The position numbers were made by a program, and so were the translations under genes. This document shows, one piece after another, positions 1 through 9,716 of a stretch of 64,000 nt of DNA. This DNA is from Enterococcus dongliensis (GTDB taxonomy: Bacteria; Bacillota; Bacilli; Lactobacillales; Enterococcaceae), in assembly GCF_005405225.1 (NCBI RefSeq), contig NZ_BJDQ01000002.1, positions 124,001-188,000 on the forward strand. The letters are read 5' to 3'. A model generated the notes under the pieces. The model ran no database searches. It was not told the origin of the DNA and saw only the letters and a program-made list of their open reading frames with translations. How positions within the stretch are numbered: the stretch's first letter is position 1; each line of letters opens with the position of its first letter.

Positions 1-96
1 GTCAATAATCAGACCATTCCATTTTTTGCCTAAAATTTGAAATCCTTTCTCAAATTTTGGACAGAGCGAAAAGTCCATTACTTCTACTTGTTCCAT
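1..96 (-). CDS. HxlR-family winged-helix regulator (5' part only)
   Basis: This is the first 32 codons of a gene cut by the left edge of the window. The ATG at 96-94 follows a TCGAGGTGAG ribosome binding site. Around residues 12-32 the protein reads C-P-K-F-E-K, then ILGKKWNGLIID, which is the conserved opening of HxlR-type winged-helix regulators: a cysteine in a CPxxE motif followed by the first helix of the DNA-binding domain. Members often sense redox or electrophile stress, and the N-terminal Cys can be the sensor. Effector and targets cannot be told from this fragment. A 66-base gap separates it from the end of addA on the same strand. Confidence 0.8.
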   Translation of the reverse strand, partial: MEQVEVMDFSLCPKFEKGFQILGKKWNGLIID

Positions 97-162
97 AATT
101 CTCACCTCGATAGAGAAAGTATAGCATATCACTTACATTTTATAAGTGCATCTTGCCTATCC

Positions 163-3100
163 CTAAGAAGTTTTTAACAAATTAATTGTTTGATTGGCAC
201 GTAAAAAGATTAAATAGACTGCTTCAACAGGTTTTTGTTTTGCTTTTTCTAATGCATCCTTATACAGATACAATTGACCACGATAGCGATTGATCAGCTG
301 TTGTTCTTTTTGAGGTGTGTAATAATCTGTTTTTAAATCATATAAGATAATTTTATCATCAAATTCTAAGTAACCATCAATGATTCCATGAATTAAGATC
401 TCATCTTGGTTTTGATAGTCACTGAATAACTGATCTGCTGGCAAGAGCATAGCAAACGGTTCTTCACGATATAAATGATTCGCATGTTGAACTAAATAAC
501 GACCAAATGGAGAATCAAAAAATTGTAAAATACTGTCAATCGAGATTTTTTCAGCAATTTCTGAAGTCAATGTTTGTCGTAACAATAATTCTTCAATCAG
601 ATTTTCAATTGTATTGCGTTGAGGTATTTCTGTTAATGGCAGCAACTGCATAACTAAATGTGTTGCTGTACCGATTTCAGCAGCAGACAATTCTTTTTTT
701 GTTCCTAAAAATTTAGGCTCCCCCAATTCGCTTTCAGTAAAGCGATAGTTTGGCTGCGATGGTGTAAGCGGGATATTTTCTTGATTATCAGGATCATCGT
801 AGAGACGTTTTAATTCTGATACTGATTGGTAGCTGGTAGTTTTGGTTGCTTCAGGGTATGGATATTTAAAGCTTAAACGCTGTTTCAACGATTGGATATT
901 AATCGCTCCTTGCGGGATATCTAATGTTTTCACAGCTGGGAGATACGTTTGAACCGCCTCTGCGATCGTTTGCGGCTCGATAAAATTTAATTTGAAAACT
1001 GCTGGATGCTGTTTCAAACTCGGTAGTCGATTAATCTGGTAATCTTTTTGATAATTTTCCATGATCGGATGTCTAAATAATGTCAAACCGACCCAATCAA
1101 AGAAACTATCTTTCTGACCGCTTCGAAGCCCCGCGTCTAAGACTATTTTTTCATTTAAAGCGCCTTTGCTCCATGTTTTATATGTTGCTTCTTCATTTTC
1201 ATATGAACCAACGAGAAACAGTTTTTGTTCAGCTCTCGTTAAAGCGACATATAATTTTCGCATTTCTTCTGACAATAACTTATTTAGATTTTTTTGTTTG
1301 ACTGTTTGAAACAACAAAGTATCTTGTCTGATTCGGGTATCTGGAGTTAACAACTTGACCCCAAGTCCTAATCGTTCATCAAACACATAATTTCTTCGAG
1401 TATCTTGTAGATTGAAGCTTTTGCTCATATCCATTAAAAAGACAATAGGAAATTCCAAACCTTTGCTTCCGTGAATAGTCATCACTCGTACTGCATCGCG
1501 AGTCTCTTCAATAGGAGGCTCACCTAGATCTTTATCTTTTTCCTGCATTTTCTCAATAAAACGAATAAATTGATACAATCCTCGGAAACTGCTGCGCTCA
1601 TAATCTTTTGCTCGTTCGATAAGCGCCAATAAATTGGCATGGCGTTGTTGACCCGCAGGCATCCCTAAAACATAATCCAAATAAGCTGTCTCATTGTAGA
1701 TCTTCACCAATAAATCTGCCAAAGATTCGCGCCGAGCAAATTCGCGCCACTCATTTAATTGACTCATAAAAGCTGCTAATTTTTTCGCAGTCTGATTCTC
1801 ATTGTCTTGTAGATATCGTTTCACCGCTTGATAATACTCTTTTTGCGGCAAAGCCAAACGAATCTGTGCCAGCTCTTCTTCTTGTAAACCAACGATTGGT
1901 GAACGTAAAACAGCAGCCAATGGAATATCTTGGTAAGGATTATCAATAATCTGCAATAAAGCAATCATGATTCGTAATTCTGTTGATTGAAAGTAATTTT
2001 GCGTATCATTGACAGCTAGCGGGATTCCTAATTGTTTGAACACTTCTAAGATTGTCAGGTTATTGCTTCGCGTTGGGATCAACAATACAATGTCTTCATA
2101 ACGCACGGCACGCATCTCTTTTTGCTCTTTATCATAGATTTCAAATTTTTGATCGATCAGCTGACGAATCTTCATTGCTGTCATAAAGATTTCACCCATT
2201 GATTTATCCTCGATCCACTCAGGAACATCTCCATCTTTTTGATAAATTAATAGTTCAGGCGCAAATGTGTCAGTATCAGGGAAATTAGTGAACCCGTTGA
2301 TTAATTCTGCTTGTTCGTCATATTCAATCTGACCTACAGTTGGATCCATCAATTGAGTAAAAATCAAATTGGTGAAATCCAAGACTTCTTTTCGTGAGCG
2401 GAAATTTTCCGCTAAAATGATTCGCCGACCGCCATGCTCTTCAGAAAAATCATGATACTTTTGAATAAACAATGTCGGATCTGCTAAACGAAATCCATAA
2501 ATCGACTGTTTAACGTCTCCAACCATAAAAAGATTCCCAGGTTTTTCCCTGCTAAGCTGACGCAAAACCGTCTCTTGCAATTGATTGATATCTTGGTATT
2601 CATCGACTAAAATCTCTGCAAATCGTTTGCGGTAATAGTTTTCAGCTGGTCTATCCCCATTAATTTCTGTTTGTAGGATCTGTAAAGTGAAATGTTCTAG
2701 GTCATTAAAGTCCAGCATCCCTTTTTCACGTTTTTTTGCTGAATACTCTTCAATAAATCGTTTTTCTACGCGGACCAACTCTTCTACGATAGGCAAAGCT
2801 GCTTGCAATCGCTCCACTTGTTCTTCTGGCGAAACTGCAAAATACATTTCTTTGATTTTCAGCAATTCTTTTTTGGCTTGATCGCGGTAGGCTTTCCCTT
2901 CTGCAATGACGTCTCCATAGAGTTCTTTGATTTCTTTTTTACGTGGGGAAGGATAAGTTGGAAAGTTGAACTCTTTGAACAAAGTAAACACATCAGACAA
3001 GCGGTCTGCCAATAACTCTTGTTCAATCTGCTGAATGCGAGCTTGTTCATTTTGACCAAGTTCAGTGATTTTTTGTAACTCTTCTGCCCCCTGGCTAGTT

Positions 3101-3840
3101 GAGATTAGCCAGTGATACATTTGATCAATCTCATGCAGTTTATCCAATACTTGTGGCCGAATTGATTGTTGGTACAGCTCTGAAACAGCTAAATCTTTCA
3201 CTCGATAATTTTCAACTAATCCATCTAACCATTGAAAAGGATTTGGATTTGCTCGAGCGAATTCATACATTGAAAGGATCAAATCCTCTAATCCGCTATC
3301 GCTCCGATCATTTGAAAAATTCTCAGTTAGTCGATAGAAAATCTCCTGATTCTCTTCATAAAACGTTTCTCGCAATTCATCCCATACATCTTCTTTTAAC
3401 AAAATCATCTCAGTATCATCTGTCAGCATTCGGTAACTTGGATCTAGATCAATCAAATAGAAAAAGCGCTGGATGACTTTTGAACAGAATGAATGCAAAG
3501 TTGAAATATTTGCAGTTGGCAACAAGGTCAATTGATGAGCGAAATGATTTTTTAATTCTTGATCCGTCTCCTCATTAATCGCTTCTTGTAAAGCGGTCTG
3601 AACTCGTTCTTTCATCTCTGTTGCTGCTGCTTCAGTAAAAGTCACAACTAGAAGTTGATCTACAGAAAGTTTTTGTCGTTTGATTTTTTCGATTACACGG
3701 CGGACTAATACTGCCGTTTTTCCTGATCCAGCAGAAGCTGAAACCAATAGATTGGTCCCCTGATCATAAATTGCTTGCCACTGAGAATCCGTATAGATCT
3801 CATTTGGAGCCTTTGGAGGGATCGGATAATTAGTTGTCAT
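163..3840 (-). CDS. addA: ATP-dependent helicase/nuclease subunit A (AddA/RexA)
   Basis: Large subunit (1225 aa) of the AddAB/RexAB helicase-nuclease, which resects double-strand DNA ends until a Chi site and loads RecA. The UvrD-like helicase begins with Walker A ASAGSGKT near residues 35-42. Motif II (LVDEYQD) is near 410, followed by GDVKQSIYGFR. The late helicase motif TIHGSKGLEFP and the VALTRAEQKL motif follow. The C-terminal RecB-like nuclease is seen near residues 1150-1172 as GIIDGYLEFDD, then YDLKTDYY, giving the D, D and K residues of the PD-(D/E)xK fold. The start overlaps the end of addB by 11 bases, so the two are translationally coupled. Full length and intact. Confidence 0.97.
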   Translation of the reverse strand: MTTNYPIPPKAPNEIYTDSQWQAIYDQGTNLLVSASAGSGKTAVLVRRVIEKIKRQKLSVDQLLVVTFTEAAATEMKERVQTALQEAINEETDQELKNHFAHQLTLLPTANISTLHSFCSKVIQRFFYLIDLDPSYRMLTDDTEMILLKEDVWDELRETFYEENQEIFYRLTENFSNDRSDSGLEDLILSMYEFARANPNPFQWLDGLVENYRVKDLAVSELYQQSIRPQVLDKLHEIDQMYHWLISTSQGAEELQKITELGQNEQARIQQIEQELLADRLSDVFTLFKEFNFPTYPSPRKKEIKELYGDVIAEGKAYRDQAKKELLKIKEMYFAVSPEEQVERLQAALPIVEELVRVEKRFIEEYSAKKREKGMLDFNDLEHFTLQILQTEINGDRPAENYYRKRFAEILVDEYQDINQLQETVLRQLSREKPGNLFMVGDVKQSIYGFRLADPTLFIQKYHDFSEEHGGRRIILAENFRSRKEVLDFTNLIFTQLMDPTVGQIEYDEQAELINGFTNFPDTDTFAPELLIYQKDGDVPEWIEDKSMGEIFMTAMKIRQLIDQKFEIYDKEQKEMRAVRYEDIVLLIPTRSNNLTILEVFKQLGIPLAVNDTQNYFQSTELRIMIALLQIIDNPYQDIPLAAVLRSPIVGLQEEELAQIRLALPQKEYYQAVKRYLQDNENQTAKKLAAFMSQLNEWREFARRESLADLLVKIYNETAYLDYVLGMPAGQQRHANLLALIERAKDYERSSFRGLYQFIRFIEKMQEKDKDLGEPPIEETRDAVRVMTIHGSKGLEFPIVFLMDMSKSFNLQDTRRNYVFDERLGLGVKLLTPDTRIRQDTLLFQTVKQKNLNKLLSEEMRKLYVALTRAEQKLFLVGSYENEEATYKTWSKGALNEKIVLDAGLRSGQKDSFFDWVGLTLFRHPIMENYQKDYQINRLPSLKQHPAVFKLNFIEPQTIAEAVQTYLPAVKTLDIPQGAINIQSLKQRLSFKYPYPEATKTTSYQSVSELKRLYDDPDNQENIPLTPSQPNYRFTESELGEPKFLGTKKELSAAEIGTATHLVMQLLPLTEIPQRNTIENLIEELLLRQTLTSEIAEKISIDSILQFFDSPFGRYLVQHANHLYREEPFAMLLPADQLFSDYQNQDEILIHGIIDGYLEFDDKIILYDLKTDYYTPQKEQQLINRYRGQLYLYKDALEKAKQKPVEAVYLIFLRANQTINLLKTS

Positions 3841-6800
3841 GTAGCTCTTCCCCCATTCGTTTCAAGACTTCTTCTTTAGAAAGTTTTTCTAAACGATGAT
3901 AATTATTTTCCTTCAACATGGCATCAAACTTGCAGACACTGCGGAAAGGACAATACTGACAAGCAATCCGCTGATTGTCTTTATACGTTGGATTCAATTT
4001 GATTTCACCAGAAATAATCTGATTGCCAGCTTGTTGAATCTTCTCTCGATTGTATTCGCGCAACAATTCAATCTCCGACAAATCATAGAATTTATCTTTT
4101 GACTGCGATAAAATCACTGTTTGACCGTTTTTATCTTTTTTGATTGGGAACAAAACAGAATTTTCTTTTTCTTGTAAACTTCTATCCAATTCTTCGTACA
4201 GTGCCGGTTCTTTTGCAAACAATCCATCGTATTGATAGGCCTTCAACATATCTTTTTCTACATTTTTAGGTTCTTGCAAAACGGGATTATGAACGTGTAA
4301 ATAATAGGCACCTGCTGGTTTGACTTCTTTTCCGTTTGCTTGACTAAAATCTGTCACTGCAACATCCAAGTAAGTAATCAATTGCAAGGCAATCCCGTAA
4401 TAAGCATCTGCCACATTAAAACTATGTGGACTCGATTTATAATCAATTACACTCAACCAATCATGTTCATTTCCTTGAAGTTGATCCAAGCGATCGATTT
4501 TTCCACGAACTGCAACTTTTCCTCCATTTGATAAAGGTAGATCAATCCCTGGGATACCTTTTTTACCGCCAATCGAACCAAAAAGAATTTCTGTTTGCTG
4601 GGGTTCAAAACTTGTCCGCATTCCTTGTTGGACCAATGCCCAACTGACTCGTTGAATCGTACGTGATAGCTGATAACGAATATAATTCATTCGGGCTGAA
4701 CTAGAAAGAATCGCAAACTTCAATTCCCCAAAAATCTCTTTCAATACTTCTTCAGCCAGATGATTCCGTTCAGCTTCATTCAACTCTGCCAATCGCAGCC
4801 CTTGCTCTTTTATCAATCGGAAAAATTGATCCAAAGCTTCATGGTAAAAATCACCTGCCGCTGCAGGAGTCAATCCATAGACTGTTCGTTCTTTTAATCC
4901 CAAACCAAAATTTGCAAAATATTTATATTGGCAATTATAAAAATTTTCAATGCGCGAAACAGAGACATAGAGATTCTTTCCGTATAACTGTTCGGCTGTT
5001 TCCGGCAACAATTCTTTTGGAATGTTAAGATCTTGTAAACTTTTAAAAACTCTTTGCGCCATAGGAGCCAGTGAACTATTTTGGATAAATTTTTGCAATT
5101 CTCGCCATGATGGCAAGAACGCGCGATTCTCATCTTGAGCAAATCGATTCAAGGCGATTAAATCAGACAATAACGTCCGCATTGTTCCTATATGATCTTC
5201 CGGTGCACTAGTTAATTTCAATGACTCGCTTTCTTTGATTGGTAATTGGAGTCCTTGGCTCAACTGACGTAAAAATGCAGAGATCTCTAATTTTTTTTCA
5301 CCTTCTACTGTTGCTGCAACACTCAAATAAAGCTTTTCAGTTGCAGAAAGAAAGACTGAATAGGCCAGAAAAGGTTCTCGATTTACCTTAGAGCTATTAC
5401 TTTCTGGTAAGAATTTTCCATCAGGTAAGTTTTGATTAAACAATGAACGTTCTTCTGCAGACAATAATCCTTTATCATCGAAACGAGCAGGAAACTCATT
5501 GTTGTTCAAGCCAATAGCAAATGTGACTTTCATTTGGTCCACCCGAGCCAACTCTAAATCATTGATTCGAACTTGATCGATCGCTGTAGGAATCTTTCCG
5601 TAAGACAAATTCATCAAACCTGCTAAAAAGATCTCTTGAAAGGCGGTCCAATCAAACGGGTCCGCTCCATAGATCAACACATATTCATCCAAAAGATCAA
5701 GCAGAGCTTGCCAAGTTTGTTCATGGTTCCGGGCTTTATCTAAATTGCCCCGTTCCACTTCTTGATCACGCCAAAACAATAACTGTTTTTTCACCCCGCT
5801 ATTTTCTAAAAAATGATAAAAAGTAGTGGCAGCTTCTAGTCCATTAGCTGCTTGTTTTATCTTTTCAAAAAATGGCGGCAACACTTGTTGGATTGAGCGA
5901 CGAACTTCATTGGCGATAGCTTCTAATTGTTTGGCATCATTAAAGACATCTGCCTCAAAGTCATAGTCGACAAAGGCCCATTCACTTTTTTTTGTCCAAG
6001 CACTTCCGCGGAAATTATAGGCTAGACAAACATTTTCTGTCTGATCAATTTTTTCTCGGTATTCTTGTTGTTGGAAAAACCAAGTCTCCCCCGCCCAATT
6101 GAATGGCGCAAATAATTCTGTTCGCAGCAAGCGAAAAACATCGTTGATCCGATAATGATAATTGTCAATCAAAAACAAGGCTTGTAAAAATTCAATTAAC
6201 GGGTGTGCCGCCATTGCTTGTGTTTCGTCCAAATAAAATGGGATAGCTAATTTTTGGAATAAATCAGGCAAGACACTGTCATAGATTTTCGGATTACGCA
6301 ATAAAATTTGGATATCTTTGTAGCGATACCCTTCCTCTCGGACTAAACGTCTTATTTCTTCACCGACTTTTCGAATCTCTTCTGCGACGGTGCCGTATTT
6401 TGTAAGCTGGATTTGTTCTGAATGTGATAAATCCGTTCTTTCTTGATCTGCCCAAAACGCACCAACTTGATTGAAAACAGTCGCTTTTTTACGAGCAAAA
6501 CGATCCGGACGAACTTGAATCTGTTGAAAATCAGCATTTTTCTTTAATTGAAAATAAGTTTTGCCAGGATCAGCAAATAAATTCAAGGGATTGGGCTCTT
6601 CGCTAGGATATGGCCGGTCCAATTCCAAAGAAACAATTAACTCTCCACAAGTCATCAAGGCATTCAAAACATTTAATTCTCGAGCATTGAATCGGGTGAA
6701 CCCGCTAACGATAAATAAGCTATGTGCGAGGTCTTGTCCTTGTAAATAATCATGCAGCAACAATAGTGGGTCTTCATTCACTACTTGATAATCGATCAAC

Positions 6801-7312
6801 GCTTCTTCATAAGCAGTAAAAACCTTTTGTAAATCTTGAAGCTTTAATACTTGATCCGGATCACTTCCATTTTCAACTAAATCGGCGACTGTAACATTTC
6901 CAATCTGCATCTCCTGGTAAAAACCGACCAATTGTTGAATAAAACCTGTTTTATTTACTTCCCCGCGAAAAATTGTCAAGTCTTCTTTTAATTCCTGAAG
7001 AATTTTTCGCAAAATCATCGCATTGCCGGCTTCGGATAAAATATTTCCTGGGACTTGCCCATCCCGCTGCAAGAAGTACCAAGCCAAACGCTGAAAACTA
7101 AAAACTTGCGTACGGATTGTACTAAATGCCGTCTTTTTTTCTATCTGTTTCATAGCTGACAAAAGTGTGATCTCTTGTTCAAATTTATTGTAATTGGGGA
7201 CTAAGAAAAACACTCGATTCTCTGGATTTTTCTCCAGCCAAGCTTGTGCTGTCTGAATCATTTGCTCTGTCGCATCATTCTGTCCAGCACCTAACAAAAA
7301 TTGTAATGTCAT
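3830..7312 (-). CDS. addB: ATP-dependent nuclease subunit B (AddB/RexB)
   Basis: Second subunit (1160 aa) of the AddAB/RexAB recombination nuclease. The ATG at 7312 was chosen because GAGGGG precedes it and the family N-terminus MTLQFLLGAGQND starts here; an in-frame ATG 26 codons upstream lacks this. The C-terminal nuclease shows GKIDRLDQ near residue 940 and VIDYKSS near 957. A cysteine near 796 (FYNCQYKYF) and the CQYCPFRSVC cluster near 1120 match the four-cysteine iron-sulfur staple of AddB. The N-terminus has GAGQND where AddB proteins of bacilli carry a Walker A GxSGSGKT, as expected of the RexB type that relies on AddA for ATP-driven movement. Operon addB-addA. Confidence 0.95.
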   Translation of the reverse strand: MTLQFLLGAGQNDATEQMIQTAQAWLEKNPENRVFFLVPNYNKFEQEITLLSAMKQIEKKTAFSTIRTQVFSFQRLAWYFLQRDGQVPGNILSEAGNAMILRKILQELKEDLTIFRGEVNKTGFIQQLVGFYQEMQIGNVTVADLVENGSDPDQVLKLQDLQKVFTAYEEALIDYQVVNEDPLLLLHDYLQGQDLAHSLFIVSGFTRFNARELNVLNALMTCGELIVSLELDRPYPSEEPNPLNLFADPGKTYFQLKKNADFQQIQVRPDRFARKKATVFNQVGAFWADQERTDLSHSEQIQLTKYGTVAEEIRKVGEEIRRLVREEGYRYKDIQILLRNPKIYDSVLPDLFQKLAIPFYLDETQAMAAHPLIEFLQALFLIDNYHYRINDVFRLLRTELFAPFNWAGETWFFQQQEYREKIDQTENVCLAYNFRGSAWTKKSEWAFVDYDFEADVFNDAKQLEAIANEVRRSIQQVLPPFFEKIKQAANGLEAATTFYHFLENSGVKKQLLFWRDQEVERGNLDKARNHEQTWQALLDLLDEYVLIYGADPFDWTAFQEIFLAGLMNLSYGKIPTAIDQVRINDLELARVDQMKVTFAIGLNNNEFPARFDDKGLLSAEERSLFNQNLPDGKFLPESNSSKVNREPFLAYSVFLSATEKLYLSVAATVEGEKKLEISAFLRQLSQGLQLPIKESESLKLTSAPEDHIGTMRTLLSDLIALNRFAQDENRAFLPSWRELQKFIQNSSLAPMAQRVFKSLQDLNIPKELLPETAEQLYGKNLYVSVSRIENFYNCQYKYFANFGLGLKERTVYGLTPAAAGDFYHEALDQFFRLIKEQGLRLAELNEAERNHLAEEVLKEIFGELKFAILSSSARMNYIRYQLSRTIQRVSWALVQQGMRTSFEPQQTEILFGSIGGKKGIPGIDLPLSNGGKVAVRGKIDRLDQLQGNEHDWLSVIDYKSSPHSFNVADAYYGIALQLITYLDVAVTDFSQANGKEVKPAGAYYLHVHNPVLQEPKNVEKDMLKAYQYDGLFAKEPALYEELDRSLQEKENSVLFPIKKDKNGQTVILSQSKDKFYDLSEIELLREYNREKIQQAGNQIISGEIKLNPTYKDNQRIACQYCPFRSVCKFDAMLKENNYHRLEKLSKEEVLKRMGEELHDN

Positions 7313-7413
7313 CGTTTCCCCTCTTTTCTTTAGATTGTGTTCCTTGTTTATTATAACAGTTCCCGCAAAACAGCGCATGGTCAAAGACAAACAAAAAAGA
7401 CCAGCAATAATTG

Positions 7414-7956
7414 CTAGTCGATAGTCCCAAAACGCTCAAACGGCCAGAAAACAAATTTTACATCAGCCATAATATCTTTTTCTTTAATTAGTCCAATGAT
7501 TCGGCTATCTTTGGAGATTCGCCGATTATCTCCCAATACAAACAGCTCGCCTGTTGGAACTTTTTCAGAACCAATTACTTCCTTCAAGTTGAAATCATAG
7601 GTCAATGGTTGATTATCGGTCAAATCTTTTTTGAATTCTGTCAAATAGGGTTCTTCAGATTGCTCGCCATTGATATAAAGTGTGTCATTTTTGTATTCGA
7701 TTGTATCCCCTGGCAATCCGATTACTCGTTTGATATAATTTTTTCCTGGATCATCTGGTGCTGGAAAAGTCACAATATCAAAACGCTGGATTTTTGTATT
7801 TTTTAATGCAATCACTCGTTCACCATCAATTAGTGTCGGAGCCATCGAATCGCCTTTAACAACCACTGGAGTAAAAACAAATTGTCGCAATCCGATCAAA
7901 ACTGCTGTCAAAAGTAAAAAATAAAGAATAGATTTGACTATCTCTTTAATATTCAT
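7414..7956 (-). CDS. Type I signal peptidase
   Basis: Membrane-bound leader peptidase (180 aa) that removes signal peptides from exported proteins. The ATG at 7956 has GGAGG six bases upstream; an in-frame ATG eight codons earlier does not. One N-terminal membrane helix (about residues 8-27) is followed by the extracellular domain. Box B has the catalytic Ser37 in GDSMAPTL, box D the general-base Lys76 in NYIKRVIGLPGD, and GDNRRISKDSR near the C-terminus is box E. This is the short Gram-positive SipS/SipT class. It sits about 100 bases upstream of addB on the same strand; a functional link is unlikely. Confidence 0.95.
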   Translation of the reverse strand: MNIKEIVKSILYFLLLTAVLIGLRQFVFTPVVVKGDSMAPTLIDGERVIALKNTKIQRFDIVTFPAPDDPGKNYIKRVIGLPGDTIEYKNDTLYINGEQSEEPYLTEFKKDLTDNQPLTYDFNLKEVIGSEKVPTGELFVLGDNRRISKDSRIIGLIKEKDIMADVKFVFWPFERFGTID

Positions 7957-8068
7957 TATGTGCCTCCATTTTATGTTCATATCGCCAGTTTATCATATTT
8001 CTCAGTTCGTATCCCAGGTTATTCATGGGCTTTTAAAAAAAATTCTCTTCTGTGAGCATATTTCTTTT

Positions 8069-8083
8069 CTTACTTTTTGTAAG
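8069..8083. promoter_or_regulatory. Inverted repeat in the nitroreductase promoter region
   Basis: CTTAC-TTTTT-GTAAG is a perfect 5-bp inverted repeat about 55 bases upstream of the nitroreductase start, overlapping a possible -35 element (TTGTAA). It may be an operator for a MarR/HxlR-type repressor. The arms are short and chance cannot be excluded. Confidence 0.25.
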
Positions 8084-8137
8084 ATGTTAAAGTAATGTCT
8101 GTAAACAAGAACAAAACAAAAAAAGGTGGAATTTATT

Positions 8138-8734
8138 ATGTCTCAATTCTTAGAATCATTAAAAAATCGTCGTTCATTTTATGCTTTAGGCCGCGACGTT
8201 AAATTATCAGAAGAAGAAATCACTGAATTAATCAAAGATACTGTAAAAAATAGTCCAACTGCATTTAACGCACAATCTCCACGCGCGGTCGTTCTCTTTG
8301 GTGCAGCTCATGAAAAATTATGGAACATCGTTGAAGAAGCATTGAAACCATTAACTCCTGCAGAAGCATTCCCAAATACACAAGCAAAAATTGCTGGTTT
8401 CCGTAATGCTTACGGTACAGTTTTATTCTTTAAAGAAACAGATACAGTGAAAAACTTGCAAGAACAATTTGCATTATATGCAGATAACTTCCCTGATTGG
8501 GCAGAACAATCCAACGGAATCGCTACAGCAAACACATGGACTGCTCTGACTGCAGCTGGCCTTGGTGCTAATTTGCAACATTACAATCCAATCATTGATG
8601 AAGCTGTTGCTAAAGAATGGGACATCCCTGCAAACTGGCAACTACGTTCTCAATTAGTCTTTGGTTCTAAAGAAGCCGATGCAAACGAAAAAGAATTTTT
8701 AGCTGACGACGAACGTTTCCGCGTTTTCCATTAA
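8138..8734 (+). CDS. Nitroreductase family protein (Frm2/YdgI-like)
   Basis: FMN-dependent NAD(P)H oxidoreductase of the nitroreductase superfamily, 198 aa, the usual length of the short Frm2-like class. The ATG at 8138 follows AAAAGGTGG; the GTG at 8126 would place the start inside the ribosome binding site. Family marks are the N-terminal NRRSFYAL (FMN phosphate binding), the helix with SPTAFNAQSPR, and the central GIATANTWTALTAAGLGANLQHYNP segment. Members reduce nitro compounds, quinones or lipid-derived electrophiles; the substrate here is unknown. It is a single gene ending at a strong terminator, oriented away from the signal peptidase gene. Confidence 0.9.
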   Translation: MSQFLESLKNRRSFYALGRDVKLSEEEITELIKDTVKNSPTAFNAQSPRAVVLFGAAHEKLWNIVEEALKPLTPAEAFPNTQAKIAGFRNAYGTVLFFKETDTVKNLQEQFALYADNFPDWAEQSNGIATANTWTALTAAGLGANLQHYNPIIDEAVAKEWDIPANWQLRSQLVFGSKEADANEKEFLADDERFRVFH

Positions 8735-8741
8735 TTCGCTG

Positions 8742-8779
8742 AAAAAGCACTGCCGAAATTACTCGGCAGTGCTTTTTTT
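8742..8779 (+). terminator. Rho-independent terminator of the nitroreductase gene
   Basis: AAAAGCACTGCCGA pairs with TCGGCAGTGCTTTT across a 6-base loop, followed by a run of T, directly after the nitroreductase stop codon. Confidence 0.9.
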
Positions 8780-8820
8780 ATGATCTTTCACTCTATAAAG
8801 AAACTTTTTAAAAGATTTAT

Positions 8821-8845
8821 AAAAAAAGATGACGTCGCCGTCATC
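8821..8845 (-). terminator. Terminator of the 9.3-8.8 kb membrane-protein gene
   Basis: On the minus strand GATGACG-GCGA-CGTCATC is followed by seven T. It abuts the stop codon of the gene ending at 8846. Confidence 0.85.
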
Positions 8846-9340
8846 TCATTGACCATTTTTATCTTGGTCATCTTTAGTCAAAATTTCTAATGTACTTCCT
8901 TCATTCAGACGTGTCGAAAGGAAAACGACAAATTCAGTCAGTGAGTAATCAAAGGTCAACAATGGTCCCCGCCGATCTTTGCGGAAATAGTTCAGTTTTA
9001 TCAAACCACTTTCCTCTTGGAACAGCACGACCCGTTCGATCTCATTCAATGGAATCCCTCGATTATCTAAACTAAAAAGGATCAGACTTTCTTCGGTAAA
9101 TCCTCTTTTATCCAACAAGAAACTCAACATGACTAAAGCAGCCAAAATCGTCTGTACACGGTTATTTAACTCTTGCCAATTAGTAAAACCAATCCACAAG
9201 ATCAACCCCGTTAAAAAAAGATAGAAAAAATAATGCTTTCTTTGTTTAACTACTGGAATAACGATATCTCTGCGTACTAATAGTAAAAACGCATATAAAA
9301 CAACCGTAAAAATTCCTAATATTACTGTAAATATACTCAA
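8846..9340 (-). CDS. Conserved membrane protein of unknown function
   Basis: A 164-aa protein with hydrophobic segments near residues 3-22 and 35-52 and a third, weaker one near 62-77. A soluble C-terminal half of about 80 residues contains IPLNEIERVVLFQEESGLIKLNYF, whose alternation suggests a beta-rich, PH-like domain. I do not recognise the family. It follows the small gene at 9556-9353 by 12 bases on the same strand and probably shares its transcript. The charged C-terminus (DDQDKNGQ) is cytoplasmic if the first helix inserts N-out; this is inference. Confidence 0.8.
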   Translation of the reverse strand: MSIFTVILGIFTVVLYAFLLLVRRDIVIPVVKQRKHYFFYLFLTGLILWIGFTNWQELNNRVQTILAALVMLSFLLDKRGFTEESLILFSLDNRGIPLNEIERVVLFQEESGLIKLNYFRKDRRGPLLTFDYSLTEFVVFLSTRLNEGSTLEILTKDDQDKNGQ

Positions 9341-9352
9341 AAAAACCGCCTT

Positions 9353-9556
9353 CTAACTTGGAATGAAATTAGAATATTTTACCACGACCATGTTAGATTT
9401 GTCATCTCGTTGCTCTTGATCAATCTCTTCACATTGGTTGATGCGAACGACTGCGCAATTCGTCATCTTAGAAATGACTTCGCCTTCCACACTTTCTTCA
9501 AAACCAATGGGATGACAACGATAACTTCTTCCTAGCTCAATTTCTTCTTCATTCAT
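9353..9556 (-). CDS. Small conserved protein, possibly DUF2187-like
   Basis: A 67-aa acidic protein. The ATG at 9556 has GGAGG eight bases upstream, which decides it over the in-frame ATG eight codons earlier. The segment VEGEVISKMTNCAVVRI followed by MVVVKYSNFI resembles the small beta-barrel layout of DUF2187/YkvS proteins (a G-x-V strand, an N-S/C-x-V-V strand and a final VV-K-Y strand). The match is by pattern only. It contains Cys at positions 14, 34 and 42. It is the first gene of a two-gene unit with the membrane protein ending at 8846. Function unknown. Confidence 0.72.
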   Translation of the reverse strand: MNEEEIELGRSYRCHPIGFEESVEGEVISKMTNCAVVRINQCEEIDQEQRDDKSNMVVVKYSNFIPS

Positions 9557-9716
9557 AAGTAAGCCCTCCAGTATCGACATTCATTGTTCGTCTAGCTTTT
9601 GGATCAATGTTATTCGCAATTATACCGAAGTCTGGAATGGTTTACAATTGATTTTTTCGCTTCAGTCGCAAAAAAAAGCAAAATCAGGTAAAATTATTTT
9701 AAAGGAGTGATCGTTT

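Noticed and set aside
3099..3476. Plus-strand frame of 125 codons inside addA
   Set aside because: It lies antisense to a fully conserved helicase gene, has no ribosome binding site and no recognisable motif.
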